DNA from: Apostichopus japonicus
Lineage: Eukaryota; Echinodermata; Holothuroidea; Aspidochirotida; Stichopodidae
Reading direction: 5' to 3'
Assembly (NCBI RefSeq): GCF_037975245.1
Contig: NC_092574.1
Span: forward strand, 2,947,001-3,011,000
Length of the DNA: 64,000 bases
The position numbers and the translations under genes are program-made. This document shows, in pieces, positions 14,965 to 27,986 of the stretch. Numbering within the stretch: position 1 is the first letter of the stretch; each line of letters opens with the position of its first letter. The notes under the pieces were generated by a model. That model saw only the letters and a program-made list of their open reading frames with translations. It ran no database searches and had not been told where the DNA came from.

Positions 14965-15447
14965 ATCGTTACCGCACATTGATTGATCGATAAGGCACAT
15001 TCGATTGATCGGCACCGCACATTCGATTGACCGTTACCGCACATTCGATTCATCGGTACCGCACATTTGATTTATCGGCAACGCACATTCGATTAATCGG
15101 TACCTCACATTCGATTGATCGGTACAGCACATTCGATTGATCGGCACCGCACATTCGATTGATCGGTACCGCACATTCGATTGATCGGTACCGCACATTC
15201 GATTTATCGGTACCGCACATTCGATTGATCGATACCGCACATTCTGTTTATCGGTACCGCACATTCGATTTATCGGTACCGCACATTCGATTTATCGGTA
15301 CCGCACATACGATTTATCGGTACCGCACATTCGATTTATCGGTACCGCACATTCGATTGATCGGTACCGCACATTCGATTGATCGGTACCGCACATTCGA
15401 TTTATCGGCAACGCACATTCGATTTATAGGTACCGCACATTCGATTT
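14965..15447. repeat. 483-bp tandem duplication, left copy
   Basis: A 22-unit block with one 21-bp unit, hence 483 bp. It includes the GACCGTTACC, CATTTGATTT and GGTACAGCAC variants. It is followed at once by a nearly identical copy. Confidence 0.9.
14967..14987. repeat. 21-bp marker unit, copy 5
   Basis: Same unit, inside the left copy of the 483-bp duplication. Confidence 0.95.
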
Positions 15448-15930
15448 ATCGTTACCGCACATTGATTGATCGATAAGGCACATTCGATTGATCGGCACCG
15501 CACATTCGATTGACCGTTACCGCACATTCGATTCATCGGTACCGCACATTTGATTTATCGGCAACGCACATTCGATTAATCGGTACCTCACATTCGATTG
15601 ATCGGTACAGCACATTCGATTGATCGGCACCGCACATTCGATTGATCGGTACCGCACATTCGATTGATCGGTACCGCACATTCGATTTATCGGTACCGCA
15701 CATTCGATTGATCGATACCGCACATTCTGTTTATCGGTACCGCACATTCGATTTATCGGTGCCGCACATTCGATTTATCGGTACCGCACATACGATTTAT
15801 CGGTACCGCACATTCGATTTATCGGTACCGCACATTCGATTGATCGGTACCGCACATTCGATTGATCGGTACCGCACATTCGATTTATCGGCAACGCACA
15901 TTCGATTTATAGGTACCGCACATTCGATTG
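15448..15930. repeat. 483-bp tandem duplication, right copy
   Basis: Copy of the preceding 483 bp. I see one clear difference, GGTGCCGC here at about 15759 where the left copy has GGTACCGC. It repeats the 21-bp marker unit (15450-15470), so this is a recent local duplication. Confidence 0.9.
15450..15470. repeat. 21-bp marker unit, copy 6
   Basis: Same unit, 483 bp after the previous one. The unit before it carries T20 because it sits at the duplication junction. Confidence 0.95.
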
Positions 15931-17679
15931 ATCGATAAGGCACATTCGATTTATCGGTACCGCACATTCGATTTATCGGTACCGCACATTCGATTGATCC
16001 TCACCGCACATTCGATTTATCGGTACCGCATATTCGATTGATCGGTACCGCAAGTTCGATTGATCGGTACCGCACATTCGATTGATCGGCACCGCACATT
16101 CGATTGATCGGTACCGCACATTCGATTAATCGGTACCGAACATTCGATTTATCGGCAACGCACATTCGATTAATCGGTACCGCACATTCGATTGATCGGT
16201 ACCGCACATTCCATTGATCGTCATCGCACATTTAATTTATCGGTACCGCACATTCGATTGATCGGCACCGCACATTCGATTGATCGGTACCGCTCATTCG
16301 ATTGATCGGTACCGCACATTCGATTTATCGGTACCGCACATTCGATTTATCGGTACCGCACATTCGATTTATCGGTACCGCACATTCGATTTATAGGTAC
16401 CGGACATTCGATTTATCGGCAACGCACATTCATTTTATAGGTACCGCACATTCGATTGATCGGTACCGCACATTCGATTTATAGGTACCGCACATTCGAT
16501 TTATCGGTACCGCACATTCAATTTATCGGTACCGCACATTCGATTGTTTGGTACCGCACATTCGATTGATCGGTACCGCACATTCGATTGATCGATACCT
16601 CACATTCTGTTTATCGGTATCGCACATTCGATTTATCGGCACCGTACATTCCATTTATCGGTACCGCACACTCGATTTATCGGTACCGCACATTCGATTT
16701 ATCGGTACCGCACATTCGATTGATCGGTACCGCACATTCTATTTATCGGCAACGCACATTCGATTTATAGAAACCGCACATTCGATTGATCGATAAGGCA
16801 CATTCCATTTATCGGCACCGCACATTCGATTTATCGGTACCGCACATTCGATTGATCCTCACCGCACATTCGATTTATCGGTACCGCATATTCGATTGAT
16901 CGGTACCGCACATTCGATTGATCGGTTCCGCACATTCGATTGATCGGCACCGCACATTCTATTGATCGTTACCGCACATTCGATTGATCGTCATCGCACA
17001 TTCGATTGATCGTCACCGCACATTCGATTGATCGGTACCGCACATTCGATTGATCGGCACCGCACATTCGATTGATCGGTACCGCACATTCGATTGATCG
17101 ATACCTCACATTCTGTTTATCGGTACCGCACATTCGATTGATGGGCACCGCATATTCCATTTATCGGTACCGCACATACGATTTATTGGAACCGCACATT
17201 CGATTGATCGTCATCGCACATTCGATTGATCGGTACCGCACACTCGATTTATCGGCAACGCACATTCGATTAATCGGTACCGAACATTCGATTTATGGGT
17301 ACCGCACATTCGATTGATCGGTACCGCACATTCGATTGATCGGTACCGGACATTCGATTTATCGGCAACGCACATTCATTTTATAGGTACCGCACATTCG
17401 ATTTATCGGTACCGCACATTCGATTTATCGGTACCAAACATTCGATTTATCGGTACCGCACATTCAATTTATCGGTACCGCACATACGATTTATCGGTAC
17501 CGCACATTCCATTTATCGGTACCGCACATTCGATTGTTCGGTACCGCACATTCGATTGATTGGTACCGCACATTCGATTGATCGATACCTCACATTCTGT
17601 TTATCGGTACCGCATATTCGATTTATCGGCACCGTACATTCCATTTATCGGTACCGCACATACGATTTATCGGTACCGC
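15931..17679. repeat. Diverged fourth copy of the 2.2-3.0-kb HOR
   Basis: Anchors at 16588 and 17072 match 13642 and 14060 at offsets 2946 and 3012. The second is 137 units minus two bases, the two bases coming from the two 21-bp units in between. The change in offset means three extra units were gained inside this copy. Private variants include ATGGGCACC near 17143, TACCAAACATTCG near 17434 and ATAGAAACC near 16769. Confidence 0.7.
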
Positions 17680-17868
17680 ACATTCGATTTATCGGTACCG
17701 CACATTCGATTGATCGGTACCTCACATTCGATTGATCGGTACCGGACATTCGATTGATCGTCATCGCACATTCGATTGATCGTCACCGCACATTCGATTT
17801 ATCGGTACCGCACATTCTATTTATCGGTACCGCACATTCGATTTATCGGTACCGCACATTCGATTGAT

Positions 17869-17889
17869 CCTCACCGAAATTCTATTGAT
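17869..17889. repeat. 21-bp CCTCACCGAAATTC unit, copy 1
   Basis: CCGAAATTC in place of CCGCAAATTC. Independent of the CACATTGATT marker and shared only with 20617. Confidence 0.9.
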
Positions 17890-19957
17890 CGGCACCGCAC
17901 ATTCGATTGATCGGTACCGCACATTCGATTGATCGGTACCGCACATTCTATTTATCGGCAACGCACATTCGATTTATAGGTACCGCACATTCGATTGATC
18001 GATAAGGCACATTCCATTTATCGGTACCGCACATTCGATTTATCGGTACCGCACATTCGATTGATCCTCACCGCACATTCGATTTATCGGTACCGCATAT
18101 TCGATTGATCGGTACCGCACATTCGATTGATCGGTTCCGCACATTCGATTGATCGGCACCGCACATTCTATTGATCGTTACCGCACATTCGATTGATCGT
18201 CATCGCACATTCGATTGATCGTCACCGCACATTCGATTGATCGGTACCGCACATTCGATTGATCGGCACCGCACATTCGATTGATCGGTACCGCACATTC
18301 GATTGATCGATACCTCACATTCTGTTTATTGGAACCGCACATTCGATTGATCGATAAGGCACATTCGATTGATCGGTACCGCACACTCGATTTATCGGCA
18401 ACGCACATTCGATTAATCGGTACCGAACATTCGATTTATCGGTACCGCACATTCGATTGATCGGTACCGCACATTCGATTGATCGGTACCGGACATTCGA
18501 TTTATCGGCAACGCACATTCGATTTATAGGTACCGCACATTCGATTGATCGATAAGGCACATTCGATTTATCGGTACCGCACATTCGATTTATCGGTACC
18601 GCACATTCGATTGATCCTCACCGCACATTCGATTGATCGGTACCGCATATTCGATTGATCGGTACCGCACATTCGATTGATCGGTACCGCACATTCGATT
18701 GATCGGCACCGCACATTCGATTGATCGTTACCGCACATTCGATTAATCGGTATCGCACATTCGATTGATCGGCACCGCATATTCGATTGAGCGGTACCGC
18801 ACAATCGATTGATCGGTACCGCACATTCGATTTATCGGCAACGCACATTCGATTGATCGGTACCGCACATTCGATTGATCGATACCTCACATTCTGTTTA
18901 TCGGTACCGCACTTTCGATTTATCGGCACCGCACATTCGATTGATCGATATGGCACATTCGATTGATCGGTACCGCACATTCGATTGTTCGGTACCGCAC
19001 AATCGATTGATCGGCACCGCACATTCGATTGATCGTTACCGCACATTCGATTAATCGGTACCGCACATCAGATTTATCGGCAACGCACTTTCGATTGATC
19101 GGTACCGCACATTCGTTTGATCGGTACCGCACAATCGATTGTTCGGTACCGCACATTCGAATTATCGGCAACGCACATTCGATTGATCGGTACCGCACAT
19201 TCGATTGATCGATACCGCACATTCTTTTTATCGGTACCGCACATTCGATTTATCGGTACCGCACATTCCATTTATCGGTACCGCACATACGATTTATCGG
19301 TACCGCACATTCGATTTATCGGTACCGCACATTCGATTGATCGGTAGCGCACATTCGATTGATCGGTACCGCACATTCGATTTATCGGCAACGCACATTC
19401 GATTTATAGGTACCGCACATTCGATTGATCGGTACCGCACATTCGATTGATCGGCAGCGCACATTCGATTGATCGGTACCGCACATTCGATTGATCCTCA
19501 CCGCACTTTCGATTTATCGGTTCCGTATATTCGATTGATCGGTACTGCACTTTCGATTGATTGGTACCGCACATTCGATTGATCGGCACCGCACATTCGA
19601 TTGATCGGCACCGCACATTCGATTGTTCGGTACCGCACATTCTATTTATCGGTACCGCACATTCGATTTATCGGAACCGCACATTCGATTGATCGGTACC
19701 GCACATTCGATTGATCGGTACCGCACATTCGATTTATCGGCAACGCACATTCGATTGATCGGTACCGCACATTCGATTGATCGGTACCGCACATTCGATT
19801 TATCGGCAACGCACATTCGATTGATCGGGACCTCACATTCGATTGATCGGTACCGCACATTCGATTGATCGGCACCGCACATTCGATTGAGCGGTACCGC
19901 ACATTCGATTGATCGGCACCGCACATTCTATTGATCTTCACCGCACATTCGATTGAT

Positions 19958-19978
19958 CGTTACCGCACATTGATTGAT
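19958..19978. repeat. 21-bp marker unit, copy 7
   Basis: Same CACATTGATT unit, in the left 2.7-kb HOR copy. Confidence 0.95.
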
Positions 19979-20616
19979 CGATAAGGCACATTCGATTGAT
20001 CGGCACCGCACATTCGATTGACCGTTACCGCACATTCGATTCATCGGTACCGCACATTCGATTTATCGGCAACGCACATTCGATTAATCGGTACCTCACA
20101 TTCGATTGATCGGTACCGCACATTCGATTGATCGGTACCGCACATTCGATTTATCGGTACCGCACATTCGATTGATCGATACCGCACATTCTGTTTATCG
20201 GTACCGCACATTCGATTTATCGGTACCGCACATTCGATTTATCGGTACCGCACATACGATTTATCGGTACCGCACATTCGATTTATCGGTACCGCACATT
20301 CGATTGATCGGTACCGCACATTCGATTGATCGGTACCGCACATTCGATTTATCGGCAACGCACATTCGATTTATAGGTACCGCACATTCGATTGATCGAT
20401 AAGGCACATTCGATTTATCGGTACCGCAAATTCGATTTATCGGTACCGCACATTCGATTGATCGGTACCTCACATTCGATTGATCGGTACCGGACATTCG
20501 ATTGATCGTCATCGCACATTCGATTGATCGTCACCGCACATTCGATTTATCGGTACCGCACATTCGATTTATCGGTACCGCACATTCGATTTATCGGCAC
20601 CGCACATTCGATTGAT

Positions 20617-20637
20617 CCTCACCGAAATTCTATTGAT
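20617..20637. repeat. 21-bp CCTCACCGAAATTC unit, copy 2
   Basis: Exact partner of 17869, 2748 bp away. Confidence 0.9.
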
Positions 20638-22661
20638 CGGCACCGCACATTCGATTGATCGGTACCGCACATTCGATTGATCGGTACCGCACATTCTATT
20701 TATCGGCAACGCACATTCGATTTATAGGTACCGCACATTCGATTGATCGATAAGGCACATTCCATTTATCGGTACCGCACATTCGATTTATCGGTACCGC
20801 ACATTCGATTGATCCTCACCGCACATTCGATTTATCGGTACCGCATATTCGATTGATCGGTACCGCACATTCGATTGATCGGTTCCGCACATTCAATTGA
20901 TCGGCACCGCACATTCTATTGATCGTTACCGCACATTCGATTGATCGTCATCGCACATTCGATTGATCGTCACCGCACATTCGATTGATCGGTACCGCAC
21001 ATTCGATTGATCGGCACCGCACATTCGATTGATCGGTACCGCACATTCGATTGATCGATACCTCACATTCTGTTTATTGGAACCGCACATTCGATTGATC
21101 GTCATCGCACATTCGATTGATCGGTACCGCACACTCGATTTATCGGCAACGCACATTCGATTAATCGGTACCGAACATTCGATTTATCGGTACCGCACAT
21201 TCGATTGATCGGTACCGCACATTCGATTGATCGGTACCGGACATTCGATTTATCGGCAACGCACATTTGATTTATAGGTACCGCACATTCGATTGATCGA
21301 TAAGGCACATTCGATTTATCGGTACCGCACATTCGATTTATCGGTACCGCACATTCGATTGATCCTCACCGCACATTCGATTTATCGGTACCGCATATTC
21401 GATTGATCGGTACCGCACATTCGATTGATCGTTACCGCACATTCGATTAATCGGTACCGCACATTCGATTGATCGGCACCGCATATTCGATTGAGCGGTA
21501 CCGCACAATCGATTGATCGGTACCGCACATTCGATTTATCGGCAACGCACATTCGATTGATCGGTACCGCACATTCGATTGATCGATACCTCACATTCTG
21601 TTTATCGGTACCGCACTTTCGATTTATCGGCACCGCACATTCGATTGATCGATATGGCACATTCGATTGATCGGTACCGCACATTCGATTGTTCGGTACC
21701 GCACAATCGATTGATCGGCACCGCACATTCGATTGATCGTTACCGCACATTCGATTAATCGGTACCGCACATCAGATTTATCGGCAACGCACATTCGATT
21801 GATCGGTACCGCACATTCGTTTGATCGGTACCGCACATTCGATTGTTCGGTACCGCACATTCGATCTATCGGCAACGCACATTCGATTGATCGGTACCGC
21901 ACATTCGATTGATCGATACCGCACATTCTTTTTATCGGTACCGCACATTCGATTTATCGGTACCGCACATTCCATTTATCGGTACCGCACATACGATTTA
22001 TCGGTACCGCACATTCGATTTATCGGTACCGCACATTCGATTGATCGGTAGCGCACATTCGATTGATCGGTACCGCACATTCGATTTATCGGCAACGCAC
22101 ATTCGATTTATAGGTACCGCACATTCGATTGATCGGTACCGCACATTCGATTGATCGGCAGCGCACATTCGATTGATCGGTACCGCACATTCGATTGATC
22201 CTCACCGCACATTCGATTTATCGGTTCCGTATATTCGATTGATCGGTACTGCACTTTCGATTGATTGGTACCGCACATTCGATTGATCGGCACCGCACAT
22301 TCGATTGATCGGCACCGCACATTCGATTGTTCGGTACCGCACATTCTATTTATCGGTACCGCACATTCGATTTATCGGAACCGCACATTCGATTGATCGG
22401 TACCGCACATTCGATTGATCGGTACCGCACATTCGATTTATCGGCAACGCACATTCGATTGATCGGTACCGCACATTCGATTGATCGGTACCGCACATTC
22501 GATTTATCGGCAACGCACATTCGATTAATCGGGACCTCACATTCGATTGATCGGTACCGCACATTCGATTGATCGGCACCGCACATTCGATTGAGCGGTA
22601 CCGCACATTCGATTGATCGGCACCGCACATTCTATTGATCTTCACCGCACATTCGATTGAT

Positions 22662-22682
22662 CGTTACCGCACATTGATTGAT
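22662..22682. repeat. 21-bp marker unit, copy 8
   Basis: Partner of 19958, 2704 bp away. Confidence 0.95.
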
Positions 22683-23540
22683 CGATAAGGCACATTCGAT
22701 TGATCGGCACCGCACATTCGATTGACCGTTACCGCACATTCGATTCATCGGTACCGCACATTCGATTTATCGGCAACGCACATTCGATTAATCGGTACCT
22801 CACATTCGATTGATCGGTACCGCACATTCGATTGATCGGCACCGCACATTCGATTGATCGGTACCGCACATTCGATTGATCGGTACCGCACATTCGATTG
22901 ATCGGTACCGCACATTCGATTGATCGATACCGCACATTCTGTTTATCGGTACCGCACATTCGATTTATCGGTACCGCACATTCGATTTATCGGTACCGCA
23001 CATACGATTTATCGGTACCGCACATTCGATTTATCGGTACCGCACATTCGATTGATCGGTACCGCACATTCGATTGATCGGTACCGCACATTCGATTTAT
23101 CGGCAACGCACATTCGATTTATAGGTACCGCACATTCGATTTATCGATAAGGCACATTCGATTTATAGGTACCGCACATTCGATTTATCGGTACCGCACA
23201 TTCGATTGATCCTCACCGCACATTCGATTTATCGGTACCGCATATTCGGTTGATCGGTACCGCAAATTCGATTTATCGGTACCGCACATTCGATTGATCG
23301 GCACCGCACATTCGATTGATCGTTACCGCACATTCGATTAATCGGTACCGAACATTCGATTTATCGTCTACGCACATTCGATTAATCGGTACCGCACATT
23401 CGATTGATCGGTACCGCACATTCCATTGATCGTCATCGCACATTCGATTGATCGGTACCGCACATTCGATTGATCGATACCGCACAATCGATTGATCGGC
23501 ACCGCACATTTAATTTATCGGTACCGCACATTCGATTGAT

Positions 23541-23570
23541 CGGTACCGCACATTCGATTTATTGATTTAT
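23541..23570. repeat. 30-bp unit, 8-bp partial duplication
   Basis: The tail reads CGATTTATTGATTTATCGG, so eight bases (ATTGATTT or an equivalent register) are added to an ordinary T20 unit. It shifts the phase by 8 and is unique in the window. It could mark a recombination joint between misaligned unit ends. Confidence 0.9.
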
Positions 23571-24274
23571 CGGTACCGCACATTCGATTGATCGATACCT
23601 CACATTCTGTTTATCGGTACCGCACATTCGATTTATCGGTACCGCACATTCGATTTATCGGTACCGCACATACGATTTATCTTTACCGCACGTTCGATTT
23701 ATCGGTACCGCACGTTCGATTGATCGGTACCGCACATTCGATTTATCGGCAACGCACATTCGATTTATAGGTACCGCACATTCGATTTATCGATAAGGCA
23801 CATTCGATTGATCGGTACCGCACATTCGATTTATCGCTACCGCACATTCGATTAATCGGTACCGAACATTCTATTTATCGGCAACGCACATTCGATTAAT
23901 CGGTACCGCACATTCGATTGATCGGTACCGCACATTCGATTGATCGTCATCGCACATTCGATTGATCGGTACCGCACATTCGATTGATCGATACCGCACT
24001 ATCGTTTTATCGGTATCGCACATTCGATTGATCGGTACCGCACATTCGATTTATCGGTTCCGTATATTCGATTGATCGGTACCGCACATTCGATTGATTG
24101 GTACCGCACATTCGATTGATCGGGACCGCACATTCGATTGATCGGCACCGCACATTCGATTGTTCGGTACCGCACATTCGATTGATCGGCACCGCACATT
24201 CGATTGAGCGGTACCGCACATTCGATTGATCGGCACCGCACATTCGATTGATCGGCACCGCACATTCGATTGAT

Positions 24275-24295
24275 CGTTACCGCACATTGATTGAT
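24275..24295. repeat. 21-bp marker unit, copy 9
   Basis: Last copy of the marker. None is seen in the remaining 39.7 kb. Confidence 0.95.
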
Positions 24296-24466
24296 CGATA
24301 AGGCACATTCGATTGATCGGCACCGCACATTCGATTGACCGTTACCGCACATTCGATTCATCGGTACCGCACATTCGATTTATCGGCAACGCACATTCGA
24401 TTAATCGGTACCTCACATTCGATTGATCGGTACCGCACATTCAATTGATCGGCACCGCACATTCGA

Positions 24467-25196
24467 TTGATCGGTACCGCACATTCGATTGATCGGTACC
24501 GCACATTCGATTTATCGGTACCGCACATTCGATTGATCGATACCTCACATTCTGTTTATCGGTACCGCACATTCGATTTATCGGTACCGCACATTCGATT
24601 TATCGGTACCGCACATACGATTTATCGGTACCGCACATTCGATTTATCGGTACCGCACATTCGATTGATCGGTACCGCACATTCGATTTATCGGCAACGC
24701 ACATTCGATTTATAGGTACCGCACATTCGATTGATCGATAAGGCACATTCGATTGATCGGTACCGCACATTCGATTTATCGCTACCGCACATTCGATTAA
24801 TCGGTACCGCACATTCGATTGATCGGTACCGCACATTCGATTGATCGGCACCGCACATTCGATTGATCGGTACCGCACATTCGATTGATCGGTACCGCAC
24901 ATTCGATTTATCGGTACCGCACATTCGATTGATCGATACCTCACATTCTGTTTATCGGTACCGCACATTCGATTTATCGGTACCGCACATTCGATTTATC
25001 GGTACCGCACATACGATTTATCGGTACCGCACGTTCGATTTATCGGTACCGCACATTCGATTTATCGGCAACGCACATTCGATTTATAGGTACCGCACAT
25101 TCGATTGATCGATAAGGCACATTCGATTGATCGGTACCGCACATTCGATTTATCGCTACCGCACATTCGATTAATCGGTACCGCACATTCGATTGA
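24467..25196. repeat. 374-396-bp tandem pair
   Basis: Two direct copies start at 24467 and 24863 (396 bp, 18 units). The GATAAGG units near their right ends are 374 bp apart (24733 and 25107), so the second copy has lost one unit. Each includes a CCTCACATTCTG unit, a CACATACG unit, a GATAAGG unit and a TCGCTACC unit. A related string ends near 23.85 kb. Confidence 0.8.
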
Positions 25197-25813
25197 TCCT
25201 CACCGCACATTCGATTTATCGGTACCGCATATTCGATTGATCGGTACCGCAAATTCGATTGATCGGTACCGCACATTCGATTGATCGGCACCGCACATTC
25301 GATTGATCGTTACCGCACATTCCATTAATCGGTACCGAACATTCGATTTATCGGCAACGCACATTCGATTAATCGGTACCGCACATTCGATTGATCGGTA
25401 CCGCACATTCGAGAGATGGGTACCGCACATTCGATTGATCGTCATCGCACATTCGATTGATCGGTACCGCACATTCGATTGATCGATACCGCACTATCGT
25501 TTTATCGGCACCGCACATTTAATTTATCGGTACCGCACATTCGATTGATCGGTACCGCACATTCGATTTATCGGTACCGCACATTCGATTGATCGGTACC
25601 GCACATTCGATTGATCGGTACCGCACATTCGATTTATCGGCAACGCACATTCGATTTATAGGTACCGCACATTCGATTGATCGATAAGGCACATTCGATT
25701 TATCGGTACCGCACATACGATTTATCGGCAACGCACATTCGATTTATCGGTACCGCACATTCGATTGATCGGTACCGCACATTCGATTGATCGGTACCGC
25801 ACATTCTATTTAT

Positions 25814-25857
25814 CGGTACCACAAATTCAATTGATCCTCACCGCAAATTCGCTTTAT
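25814..25857. repeat. First domain-B diagnostic dimer
   Basis: Two units in a row: the first contains CCACAAATTCAATTG, the second CCTCACCGCAAATTC then GCTTTAT. This is the earliest copy of the string that then recurs to the end of the window, for example near 27790, 30945, 33381, 36435, 39426, 45105, 51021 and 63381. It is not found to the left. Confidence 0.8.
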
Positions 25858-26319
25858 CGGCTCCGCACATTCGATTGATCGGTACCGCACATTCGATTCA
25901 TCGGTACCGCACATTCGATTTATCGGTACCGCACATTCGATTTATCGGTACCGCACATTCGATTGATCGGTACCGCACATTTGATTGTTCGGTACCGCAC
26001 ATTCGATTGATCGGTACCGCACATTAGATTTATCGGCAACGCACATTCGATTGATCGGTACCGCACATTCGATTGATCGATACCGCACATTCGATTGTTC
26101 GGTACCGCACATTCGAATTATCGGCAACGCACATTCGATTGATCGATACCGCACATTCGATTGATCGATACCGCACATTCTGTTTATCGGTACCACACAT
26201 TCGATTTATCGGTACCGCACATTCGATTGATCGGTACCGCACATTCGATTTATCGGTACCGCACATTCCATTTATCGGTACCGCACATTCGATTGATCGG
26301 TACCGCACATTCTATTTAT

Positions 26320-26336
26320 CGGTACCACAAATTTAT
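26320..26336. repeat. 17-bp unit, copy 1
   Basis: CACAAATTTATCGG lacks the five bases TCGAT present in CACAAATTCGATTTATCGG. Confidence 0.9.
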
Positions 26337-27986
26337 CGGCACCGCACATTCGATTGATCGGTACCGCACATTCGATTCATCGGTACCGCACATTCGATTT
26401 ATCGGTACCGCACATTCGATTAATCGGTACCGCACATTCGATTGATCGGTACCGCACAATCGATTGATCGGTTCCGCACTTTCGATTTATCGGCACCGCA
26501 CATTCGATTGATCGATAAGGCACATTCGATTGATCGGTACCGCACATTCGATTTATCGGAACCGCACATTCGATTGATCGGTACCGCACATTCGATTTAT
26601 CGGTACCGCACATTCGATTGATCGGCACCGCACGTTCGATTGATAGGTACCGCACATTCGATTGATCCTCACCGCACACTCGATTTATCGGTACCGCATA
26701 TTCGATTGATCGATACCGCACATTCGATTGATCGGTACCGCACATTTGATTGATCGGCACAGCACATTCGATTGAACGGCACCGCACATTCCATTTATCG
26801 GTACCGCACATACGATTTATCGGTACCGCACATTCGATTGATCGGTACCGCACATTCGATTGATCCTCACCGCACTTTCGATTGATCGGCAACGCACATT
26901 CGATTATTCGGTACCGCACATTCGATTGATCGGTACCGCACATTCGATTGATCGGCACCGCACATTCGATTTATCGGCAACGCACATTCGATTGATCGGT
27001 ACCGCACATTCGAGTGATCGATACCTCATATTCTGTTTATCGGTACCGCACATTCGATTTATCGGCACCGCACATTCCATTTATCGGTACCGCACATTCG
27101 ATTTATCGGAACCGCACATTCGATTTATGGGTACCGCACATTCGGATGATCGGTACCGCACATTCGATTGTTCGGTACCGCACAATCGATTTATCGGTTC
27201 CGAACTTTCGATTTATCGGTACCGCACATTCGATTTATCGGTACCGCACATTCGATTGATCGGTACCGCACATTCGATTGTTCGGTACCGCACAATCGAT
27301 TGATCGGCACCGCACATTCGATTGATCGGTACCGCACATTAGATTTATCGGCAACGCACATTCGATTGATCGGTACCGCACATTCGATTGATCGGTACCG
27401 CACATTCGATTTATCGGTACCGCACATTCGATTTATCTGTACCGCACATTCGATTGATCGGTACCGCACATTCGATTGATCGGTACCGCACATTCGATTT
27501 ATCGGCAACGCACATTCGATTTATAGGTACCGCACATTCGATTGATCGATAAGGCACATTCGATTTATCGGTACCGCACATACGATTTATCGGTACCGCA
27601 CATTCGATTGATCGGAACCGCACATTCGATTGATCGGTACCGCACATTCGATTGATCGGTAGCGCACATTCCATTTATCGGCAACGCACATTCGATTTAT
27701 CGGTACCGCACATTCGATTGATCGGTACCGCACATTCGATTGATCGGTACCGCACATTCTATTTATCGGTACCGCAAATTCGATTGATCCTCACCGCAAA
27801 TTCGCTTTATCGGCACCGCACATTCGATTGATCGGTACCGCACATTCGATTCATCGGTACCGCACATTCGATTTATCGATACCGCACATTCGATTGATCG
27901 GTACCGCACATTCGATTGTTCGGTACCGCACAATCGATTGATCGGCACCGCACATTCGATTGATCGGTACCGCACATTCTATTTAT

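Larger units (their letters stand above)
17680..20427. repeat. 2704-2748-bp HOR, left copy
   Basis: Rare variants recur in the next block. CCTCACCGAAATTC (17869) and GGACATTCG (17743) recur at +2748. GGTACTGCACTTT, GGTAGCGC, GGGACCTCAC and a CTATTGATCTTCACC string recur at +2704. The change in offset places a 44-bp (two-unit) difference between about 18.58 and 19.05 kb. Confidence 0.85.
20428..23150. repeat. 2704-2748-bp HOR, right copy
   Basis: Second copy of the block starting at 17680. Agreement returns to the 2748 offset near its right end (20402 matches 23150) and then stops, where a GATAAGG unit is followed by TTTATAGG instead of TTTATCGG. Confidence 0.85.
23151..24466. repeat. Satellite with the only large phase break in domain A
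   Basis: This stretch consists of ordinary units without a tandem HOR of its own. It contains the 30-bp unit at 23541-23570, variants TCGCTACC and GCACGTTCG, and the last 21-bp marker unit (24275). Positions 24007-24258 echo the 160-396 region. Confidence 0.75.
1..25813. repeat. Array domain A (21-bp-marker domain)
   Basis: This part is defined by variant content. It holds all nine copies of a 21-bp unit containing CACATTGATT, and it lacks the CAAATTCGCTTT unit typical of the rest of the window. Its HORs are mostly 2.0-2.75 kb, and it contains 14 of the 18 odd-length units. Many strings are shared with domain B, such as GATCGATAAGG units and CCTCACATTCTG units, so the two domains share ancestry. 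The right edge is set at the first CAAATTCGCTTT dimer and could lie up to about 1 kb to the left. Confidence 0.75.

Noticed and set aside
26377-26958. Minus-strand ORF of 193 codons with regularly spaced cysteines, which could suggest a cysteine-repeat protein
   Set aside because: The cysteines come from the TGT/TGC of the reverse-complemented unit and recur every 22 residues in any open minus frame across the window.
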